Shown one piece after another: positions 58,977-64,000 of a stretch of 64,000 bases of DNA. The notes below the pieces were generated by a model. The model searched no databases. It was given only the letters and a program-made list of their open reading frames with translations, and was not told the origin of the DNA. Each line of letters begins with the position of its first letter. Within the stretch, counting starts at the first letter, position 1. The stretch is taken from the NCBI GenBank assembly GCA_034370385.1, contig JAXMKZ010000041.1:19744-83743 (forward strand), in the 5' to 3' direction. Both the position numbers and the translations under genes were made by a program. Origin of the DNA: Coriobacteriia bacterium. GTDB lineage: Bacteria; Actinomycetota; Coriobacteriia; Anaerosomatales; PHET01.

Positions 58977-59444
58977 ATGACGTTCGAAGAGAAGACAACG
59001 TGGGTGGCCGTAGTGGTCACGACGCTCGTCTCGGCCGTGTACTACTGGGTCGTGCTCAGCCAGCTGGGTGAGGTGCCGGCCGCCGAGATCGCGTACCAGG
59101 CCCCGTTGGTGATCGCGGTGGTGGCCACCATCATCCTGACGATCATCGGGGCCATCGGTACCGCAATCGGCACCGCGATCGCCTCGGCGGTATCCGCCGA
59201 GATCAGCGGCGGCGAGCCGGAGCTCGACGACATCGGTCGGACCGACGAACGCGATGTCGACATCAGTCGGCGAGGGGCGCGCGTCGGGTACTACGTGTCC
59301 TCGGCGGGGGCGGTCATCGTGCTCGGCATGACGATGCTCGAGTACGACTACTTCTGGATCGCGAACGCGCTGTACGCGGCGTTCCTGTTGGGGTCGATCG
59401 TTTCATCGCTGGTCGCGCTGGCCGCCTATCGCAGGGGCTTCTGA
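58977..59444 (+). CDS. DUF2178-like four-helix membrane protein
   Basis: 155 residues from the ATG at 58977 (GAGGAGGG upstream). Four helices: about 10-30, 40-75, 105-125, 130-150, with an acidic cytoplasmic loop GGEPELDDIGRTDERDVDI between the second and third. Small membrane proteins of this kind are commonly encoded with a compact XRE regulator, as here (two bases apart). Role unknown. Confidence 0.72.
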   Translation: MTFEEKTTWVAVVVTTLVSAVYYWVVLSQLGEVPAAEIAYQAPLVIAVVATIILTIIGAIGTAIGTAIASAVSAEISGGEPELDDIGRTDERDVDISRRGARVGYYVSSAGAVIVLGMTMLEYDYFWIANALYAAFLLGSIVSSLVALAAYRRGF

Positions 59445-59446
59445 TT

Positions 59447-59671
59447 ATGGTCAAGCCGACGAAGGTGACCAACAGCATCCGGGCGCTCCGGTTCGCCAAC
59501 GGCGAGATGACGCAGGCGGAGTTGGCCGACAAGGTCGGTATGACGCGCCAGACGATCATCGCCATCGAGCAAGGGCGCTACTCGCCCTCTCTTGAGGTGG
59601 CATTCAGGATCGCCCGGGTGTTCGGAGTACCGCTCGACGACGTGTTTCAGTATCCGGGGGAGGAATCATGA
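59447..59671 (+). CDS. Compact XRE-family transcriptional regulator
   Basis: 74 residues: a single five-helix HTH (IRALRFANGEMTQAELADKV, GMTRQTIIAIEQGRYSPSLE, AFRIARVFGVPLDDVFQY). Typical autoregulator of two-gene membrane-protein operons. Likely binds the ATGTCA/TGACAT palindrome at 58940. ATG overlap with the next gene. Confidence 0.92.
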   Translation: MVKPTKVTNSIRALRFANGEMTQAELADKVGMTRQTIIAIEQGRYSPSLEVAFRIARVFGVPLDDVFQYPGEES

Positions 59672-60417
59672 CCTCGCAACCCACCGTCCTGCTCGTCGGC
59701 GGCACCGGCCGCACCGGCGGCCGGGTGCTCGCTCAACTGCTCGAGCGCGGCGTCGCCGTGCGCGCCATCGTGCGCTCGGCCACGCGTCTGCCCCAGGGCG
59801 TGGCGAGCGACCCGTTGCTCACCGTCGTCGAGGCCGACCTGCTCTCGCTCTCCGGCGAGGAGCTGCAGCGCCACCTTGAGGGCTGCGACACGGTGATCTC
59901 GTGCCTCGGCCATACCATCAGTGTGCGCGGCATCCTGGGACCGCCGTACTCGCTGGTCACGCGCGCCGTGACGAACCTCGCCCGGGCCATCGCGGCCATG
60001 CGCCCCGCTAAGCCGGTGCGCCTCATCCTCATGAGCACCGTTTCTGTGAACCAGCCGGCGAATGCGGACACGCGCCGCGGATCCGGCGAGCGGCTCTTCT
60101 TGGGGCTGCTATGCGTACTGATGCCGCCTGCCCGGGACAACCAGCGCGCTGCCGACTTCCTCGTCGGACAGATCGGCGAAGACTCCCCCGCAGTCGAGTG
60201 GGTGGCCGTCCGCCCCGACACGCTGCTCGATGGCGAGGTCACCGAGTACCGGCTGCACGATGAACTCGTGAGCAGCATCTTCAAGCCCGACGGGACCAAC
60301 ATGGCCAACGTCGCGCACTTCATGTGCGAGCTCACGACCGATGATGTCGCCTGGCAGCGCTGGAAGGCGAAGATGCCGGTGATCGTGAATGCGGGCGCGC
60401 AGGGCGGCGAAGGGTAG
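59668..60417 (+). CDS. NAD(P)-binding atypical short-chain dehydrogenase/epimerase-like protein
   Basis: 249 residues. Rossmann GGTGRTGG near residue 10, Asp/Arg region VVEADLLSLSGEELQ, DTVISCLGHT, and MSTVSVNQPANADT. No classic YxxxK is visible, so it belongs to the atypical SDR/NmrA-like group with redox-sensing or reductase roles. ATG overlaps the XRE stop (ATGA), so it is co-transcribed. Confidence 0.8.
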   Translation: MTSQPTVLLVGGTGRTGGRVLAQLLERGVAVRAIVRSATRLPQGVASDPLLTVVEADLLSLSGEELQRHLEGCDTVISCLGHTISVRGILGPPYSLVTRAVTNLARAIAAMRPAKPVRLILMSTVSVNQPANADTRRGSGERLFLGLLCVLMPPARDNQRAADFLVGQIGEDSPAVEWVAVRPDTLLDGEVTEYRLHDELVSSIFKPDGTNMANVAHFMCELTTDDVAWQRWKAKMPVIVNAGAQGGEG

Positions 60418-60512
60418 TCGTCAGCGTGTATCCGGGCTGTTCGGTGCTGACGCAAGGGCGACTCATGGGGAACGAAGTAGTCGACCAGGTAGCCGCCCGG
60501 ACTGCCTCGCGC

Positions 60513-62069
60513 TCAGTTCACTTCGATGAGCGAGTCGGTCGGTGCGTGGGCGTCGGTGAGCACCGGCACGTCATCGGTCTCGATCCGGCCTTCGTACAGA
60601 TCCTCGCCGAACCGATCGTAGTCGTTGACGGTGACCGTTCCACCCACGCGGTCGGCGATGCGTGCGAGCAGCTCATCGCGGTCACCCAAGCCGTTCGTGG
60701 CGAGCACGATGATGTTGCGGTTGGTCTCCGTCGCGTAGTCCTCCCCGATACCGATGGGGAACACCCATCGGTGGGGCCACACGAGACCGACGGTGCGGTA
60801 CATGCTACGGAACAGCTTGCTGCGCTCGCCGTCGACCGCGCCGATCACGTTGTAGGCGACGACGCCGTCGGGGGTCAGGTGCGCCGCCACCTCGCGGAAG
60901 AACTCCTCGGTGGCCAGGTGTGACGGCAGCGCGTCGGCGTAGTACGCGTCCATCACGATGATGTCGTAGCGCGTGTCCGTCGCCGCGAGGAACCGCCGCC
61001 CGTCCTCCGCGGTCACGGTGATGCGCTCGTCGCGCGGCAGCTCGAAGTACCTGTAGGCGACGTCGACGACGATGGGGTCGATCTCGGCGACATCGATACG
61101 CATCTGCGGGTAGTCGCGCCACATGCGCTTGACGAGGGATCCGCCGCCGAGCCCCACGATGAGCACGCGCTTGGCGTCCGGCTTGGCCGCGAGGGCGAGG
61201 TGTAGGTACTGCGGGTAGTGAAAGCTCGTCTCGTACGGATCGTCGAGGTACATCGCGCTCTGGTGGCTGCGGTCGAACCTCAGGTGGCGTTCGGCGTTGT
61301 CCTCGGTGACCACGAGGCGGTGGTACGCCGTGTCCTTGCGGTAGATGACCTCCTCGCCAGCCTTCGTCCCCGGCACGGCGGCCGCGGGGCCGATGAGCGA
61401 GACCGCGCCCGCAACGACGCCTGCGACGATCGTGGCGATGGCCAGCACGGCGAGCCGAGCCGAGGGTGCCGGGGCCCCGCTGGGCACGTCATCGCCGTAG
61501 CGGCGTGGGAGCAGCAGAGCGAACCCTGCGGCCGCGAACAACACGAAGCCGATTCCGACGGCGAGCCCGTCAAGCGACAAGAGCGGAATGAGCCAGAACG
61601 CCGTAGCGATGGTGCCCACGATGCTGCCTGCCGTCGAGATGGCGTAGAGCTGCCCGGCGGAGCGCCCGATGTGGTCGACCCGGTCACCGGCCGCGAGCCG
61701 CACCCCGAGCGGTGACACCATGGCCAGGAGCAGTGCGGGCGCGAAGAACACGATCGCTGAGGCCACGAGCGAGCCCGTTCGTGCGCCGAGCCCCGCGACG
61801 AGCGGCAGCACGAGATCGGTGAGGCGCGGCACGAGGACGGTGAAGAGCCCCGCGCCTGCGATGACGGGCGCGAGGGTGCGCGTGGACCCGAAGCGGTCGG
61901 CGATCTGCCCGCCCGCCCAGTAGCCCAGTGACAGCGCCACCATGACGATGGAGATCACCGCGCCCCAGACGAACACAGAACTCCCGAGTGTTGGCGCCAA
62001 CAGACGCGCCGCGATGAACTCAAGCGCCATCAGGGACGCTCCGCATGCGAATACGATGACCTCGAGCAC
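60513..62069 (-). CDS. Membrane-fused spermidine-synthase-like protein
   Basis: 518 residues. About seven N-terminal helices (LEFIAARLLAPTLGSSVFVW, VALSLGYWAGGQIADRFG), then a soluble methyltransferase-fold domain from about 245: VLIVGLGGGSLVKRMW, VAEIDPIVVDVA, TAEDGRRFLAATD, IIVMDAYYADALPSHLATEE. The aminopropyltransferase acceptor loop DSTDP is replaced by DAYYAD, so polyamine synthesis is not certain. Related to fused MFS/spermidine synthases of unknown substrate. A deleted copy lies at 35011-35482. Confidence 0.85.
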   Translation of the reverse strand: MLEVIVFACGASLMALEFIAARLLAPTLGSSVFVWGAVISIVMVALSLGYWAGGQIADRFGSTRTLAPVIAGAGLFTVLVPRLTDLVLPLVAGLGARTGSLVASAIVFFAPALLLAMVSPLGVRLAAGDRVDHIGRSAGQLYAISTAGSIVGTIATAFWLIPLLSLDGLAVGIGFVLFAAAGFALLLPRRYGDDVPSGAPAPSARLAVLAIATIVAGVVAGAVSLIGPAAAVPGTKAGEEVIYRKDTAYHRLVVTEDNAERHLRFDRSHQSAMYLDDPYETSFHYPQYLHLALAAKPDAKRVLIVGLGGGSLVKRMWRDYPQMRIDVAEIDPIVVDVAYRYFELPRDERITVTAEDGRRFLAATDTRYDIIVMDAYYADALPSHLATEEFFREVAAHLTPDGVVAYNVIGAVDGERSKLFRSMYRTVGLVWPHRWVFPIGIGEDYATETNRNIIVLATNGLGDRDELLARIADRVGGTVTVNDYDRFGEDLYEGRIETDDVPVLTDAHAPTDSLIEVN

Positions 62070-62143
62070 GGATTCCTCCCTCGTGCGCCGCCGCGTGTGG
62101 GCGCACGCCCATGGTACCCGTCTCGGGCGTGTCGCGGGCCCCG

Positions 62144-62587
62144 CTACGCGCAGAACACCCGCACGTTGTCGCCCTCGCTCGCATTCACGTTGATCTCCAT
62201 CTCTCGCAGGCTCTCGATGAGATCGTCGATATCCTCAGGCTTCAGGTTGTTGAAGTCGATCGACATGCCGGCTTCGCCCATGGACTCGTTGATCTGGTCC
62301 ATGGCCTGCGGCGGGATGAGTGACGTCAGCTTCAGCCCCGTGCGAAGTACGGCGAGGGGGATCTTCACGTCGACCGTATCCTTGCCACCGCTTACTTTCA
62401 CGTACATGAAGCGGGGGACCGTTCCCTCAGGGGCGGGGCCGGTCGGCCAGTCGGCCGAAACCGATGGGGCTACGGCGGCGGGCGCTTCGTCGTCCGCACC
62501 CAACGCGTCGATCAGAAGGTCGGCCTCTGATGCGGTGATCTTGCCTTCGGCGAGCATGTCCAGAATGCGCTTGCGGTCCTCACTCAT
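62144..62587 (-). CDS. SHOCT-like/DUF4097-adjacent cytoplasmic protein
   Basis: 147 residues. Starts with a SHOCT-like helix pair (RKRILDMLAEGKITASEADL), a Pro/Ala linker, then a beta domain (FMYVKVSGGKDTVDVKIPLA) and a C-terminal helical segment (PEDIDDLIESLREMEINVNA) ending VRVFCA. Third gene of a minus-strand operon headed by a DUF2089 regulator; such small proteins often sit with phage-shock-like or membrane-stress genes. Confidence 0.72.
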   Translation of the reverse strand: MSEDRKRILDMLAEGKITASEADLLIDALGADDEAPAAVAPSVSADWPTGPAPEGTVPRFMYVKVSGGKDTVDVKIPLAVLRTGLKLTSLIPPQAMDQINESMGEAGMSIDFNNLKPEDIDDLIESLREMEINVNASEGDNVRVFCA

Positions 62588-62604
62588 GGTTCTCAGCTTC
62601 CTCT

Positions 62605-62889
62605 CTAGTAGATCTCGATGTCGACGAGCGCGTCGGGTGCGACGATGTAGGCACAGGTGCCTCGGGTCTCGGCCACGAGCTGTCCGATGCCCAAAAGAAA
62701 CGCCGTGTAGTGGTGGTAGGGCTGCGCGGCCAAGAGAAGCACGAGGTCGACCAGGGCCGACACGACGAGCGCCAGTCCGACGATGGCGAAGAGCAGCGGC
62801 CACAGCAGGACGAAGGGCAGCCATATCCGGAAGCCCCGCTTGCCCTGCTCGCGAACCCTCACGTCGATGACGTACGGCGGAAGGATCAT
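62605..62889 (-). CDS. Small membrane protein
   Basis: 94 residues. Basic start (VRVREQGKRGFRIWLP) followed by one long or two short helices (FVLLWPLLFAIVGLALVVSA) and a partly hydrophobic tail. It lies two bases after the DUF2089 gene and 17 before the SHOCT-like gene. No family recognised. Confidence 0.7.
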   Translation of the reverse strand: MILPPYVIDVRVREQGKRGFRIWLPFVLLWPLLFAIVGLALVVSALVDLVLLLAAQPYHHYTAFLLGIGQLVAETRGTCAYIVAPDALVDIEIY

Positions 62890-62891
62890 CG

Positions 62892-63263
62892 CTATCGCCT
62901 GAGCCTCTCGGCAGCGTCCTCGGCCGTGATCTCGCCGCGCTCGAGCAGGTCGAGGATCTCGGCTGATGCCTCGAAGGTGGGCACGCGATCGACCTGCACG
63001 AGCTCGAGCTGTTCGGCAATCCGGTTGAGTCGGTTCTTGATGGTGGGGTAGCTCACCCCGAACGCCTTCTCCATGTGCTTGATCGAGCCGTGGCTGCGGA
63101 TGAACTCGGTCACGAAGATCTGGTCTTCGTAGCGCAGCCGGGCCAGGGGCGGCATATCGAACTCGCCTGAGATGGCGATGCCATCGTCCTTGAGGCGGAC
63201 CTCGGTGACGGCGAACTCTCTGCCGCCGACGAGATCCGTCAGATCGTGCCATCCATGTGTCAT
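62892..63263 (-). CDS. DUF2089-family regulator
   Basis: 123 residues from the ATG at 63263 (GGGAGG upstream). Pattern VTEFIRSHGSIKHMEKAFGVSYPTIKNRLNRI is an HTH typical of DUF2089 proteins; the C-terminus (FEASAEILDLLERGEITAED) repeats the helix pair of the SHOCT-like neighbour. The zinc-binding N-terminus found in some family members is absent. Probably controls the three-gene operon. Confidence 0.82.
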   Translation of the reverse strand: MTHGWHDLTDLVGGREFAVTEVRLKDDGIAISGEFDMPPLARLRYEDQIFVTEFIRSHGSIKHMEKAFGVSYPTIKNRLNRIAEQLELVQVDRVPTFEASAEILDLLERGEITAEDAAERLRR

Positions 63264-63295
63264 CGAGAACCTCCCTCGGATTGATTCCGATAGGG

Positions 63296-63324
63296 ATTCT
63301 CTACCCAGCAATCAATAAAGTCAA
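63296..63324 (-). promoter_or_regulatory. Probable promoter of the DUF2089 operon
   Basis: On the minus strand TTGACT (63324-63319), 17-base spacer, GAGAAT (63301-63296), 33 bases before the ATG. The surrounding AT-rich tract carries three TTGATT repeats (about 63310-63347) that could be operator half-sites. Confidence 0.4.
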
Positions 63325-63447
63325 TCAGACAATTTAAAAAATCAATACGCGGCCAGGAATATCGCTTGAGGGCCATGCGGCGCGCGCATCGGAATCACCA
63401 ACACGTCCTATAAGCCTAAGCCGCCGAATCCGTCCCCAGAACGCAAA

Positions 63448-63473
63448 CGAGGCGGTCCCGAAGGACCGCCTCG
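63448..63473 (-). terminator. Terminator of the cold-shock gene
   Basis: CGAGGCGGTCC and GGACCGCCTCG form an 11-bp stem closed by a TTCG tetraloop on the minus strand, followed by TTTGCGTT. Lies 24 bases after the csp stop. Confidence 0.85.
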
Positions 63474-63497
63474 CGGTGCACAAGCTATCGCAGGTGT

Positions 63498-63701
63498 TTA
63501 GACCTTGCGGATGTTCTGCGCCTGAGCCTTGCCGTTCTTGCCGGTGCCGACCTCGAACGTGACAGCCTGGCCCTCATCGAGGGTCTTGAAGCCATCGCCC
63601 TGGATCTCGCTGAAGTGCGCGAACAGATCGTCGCCACCCTCCTGCTCGATGAAGCCGTAGCCCTTGTCCGGGTTGAACCACTTTACTGTTCCTTCAGCCA
63701 T
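63498..63701 (-). CDS. cspA: Cold-shock protein (CspA family)
   Basis: 67 residues. RNA-binding motifs KGYGFIEQE (RNP1-like) and DLFAHFSEI (RNP2-like), start [14 protein letters not shown]. Single-stranded nucleic acid chaperone. The 5' leader up to about 63850 has no gene and is long, as is usual for cold-shock mRNAs. GGAACAGTAAAG follows the ATG inside the gene; the ribosome site upstream is weak (AAGAGATTGG). Confidence 0.95.
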   Translation of the reverse strand: MAEGTVKWFNPDKGYGFIEQEGGDDLFAHFSEIQGDGFKTLDEGQAVTFEVGTGKNGKAQAQNIRKV

Positions 63702-63890
63702 GAAAACCAATCCAATCTCTTGCCCCTCGGGGCAAATAACAAGCGACGCGATTTCCGCCTGTAAGCGGTTGTCGCGCCGCAGACATACGAACCGACTTCT
63801 TCGGCCCGCGTGGCGAGTATACATGGGTTCTTTGGGAAGCGCCAGACAATTATTGACGAGGAGCGCGTAAGGATTTGGGGGGTCTACTCT

Positions 63891-64000
63891 CAGTTCAAGG
63901 GATTGAACATCGCGAGGAGCTGCTGACGCGTCGAGAACGGCATCAGATGCCCGGCTGGTGGTGCGTATCCCTTTCCGTCCGAGATTACCATCTCGTAGCC
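63891..64000 (-). CDS. Unidentified protein, C-terminal 36 residues only
   Basis: Open from the window edge to a TGA at 63893-63891, reading [19 protein letters not shown] and then [14 protein letters not shown]. No family recognised; the 5' part lies outside the window. Confidence 0.5.

Noticed and set aside
1..64000. Alternative genetic code (TGA read as an amino acid throughout)
   Set aside because: Many intact genes end at TGA with overlapping starts (ATGA), so TGA is a normal stop here; the NifQ case is local.

Overview
The window is high-GC DNA with short intergenic gaps and many ATGA-type overlaps. It carries lipoproteins and large secreted modular proteins, tungstate uptake, a 12-heme cytochrome c, a polyferredoxin, and promoter repeats that look like the PHO box of actinobacterial PhoP. 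This suggests an anaerobic or facultative, deep-branching actinobacterium (Coriobacteriia or Anaerosomatales-like). That placement is inference; no rRNA or universal marker gene is present.

0-17.8 kb is the most unusual part. Two paralogous minus-strand modules (1-2731 and 8128-10971) each encode a secreted beta-propeller with a C-terminal membrane anchor, a MotA/TolQ/ExbB channel protein and a DUF2149 protein whose membrane helix resembles ExbD/TolR. This looks like a proton-driven motor in a cell with no evident outer membrane. Between them sit a lipoprotein, a structured leader RNA (possibly a Moco/Tuco-type riboswitch) and a tungstate ABC transporter (tupA with an extra Ig-like domain, tupB, tupC). 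The second module belongs to a long minus-strand series. It runs from a HTH plus periplasmic-binding-protein regulator through two large surface proteins, a SUOX-fold-like protein, an ECF-like membrane protein, the propeller/ExbB/ExbD trio, a TiaS-like protein and molbindin (Mop) to a NifQ-like protein. The NifQ-like gene has an in-frame TGA exactly at the first Cys of the family's C-x4-C-x2-C-x5-C motif, so it is a candidate selenoprotein. The theme is molybdenum/tungsten handling coupled to a surface machine.

17.9-31.4 kb holds a polyferredoxin and a small secreted protein whose promoters share three GTTCA repeats at identical 22/11-bp spacing, an OmpR-type two-component system, a Ca/Na exchanger, an orphan membrane pair, several secreted proteins sharing a C-terminal Ig-like domain, an Lrp regulator, an M14 carboxypeptidase, RarD and a nitroreductase. 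31.4-35.5 kb has a branched structured leader before a nucleotidyltransferase / PLP enzyme / CDP-alcohol phosphatidyltransferase operon (phospholipid headgroup synthesis), then a broken copy of the membrane spermidine-synthase-like gene that is intact at 60.5-62.1 kb.

35.7-46.1 kb has the multiheme cytochrome, tRNA-Ser(CGA), decayed type I restriction genes (hsdM, hsdS) around a winged-helix gene, a TolB-like repeat protein, a CNNM/CBS membrane protein, and a lipoprotein plus FtsX-like permease and ATPase. It ends at a second sequence resembling the 3' end of the tRNA-Ser, a possible island boundary. 46.1-64 kb has a VF530-type protein, a Ca-type P-ATPase, an AbiE toxin-antitoxin pair with a clear operator, a membrane protein, a 1098-residue OmpA-domain surface protein, a second two-component system, an XRE-controlled membrane protein with a SDR-like enzyme, the membrane spermidine-synthase-like protein, a DUF2089 operon and a cold-shock protein. 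No CRISPR array, rRNA, insertion sequence or integrase was seen. The interval 43005-43317 holds no recognisable gene.
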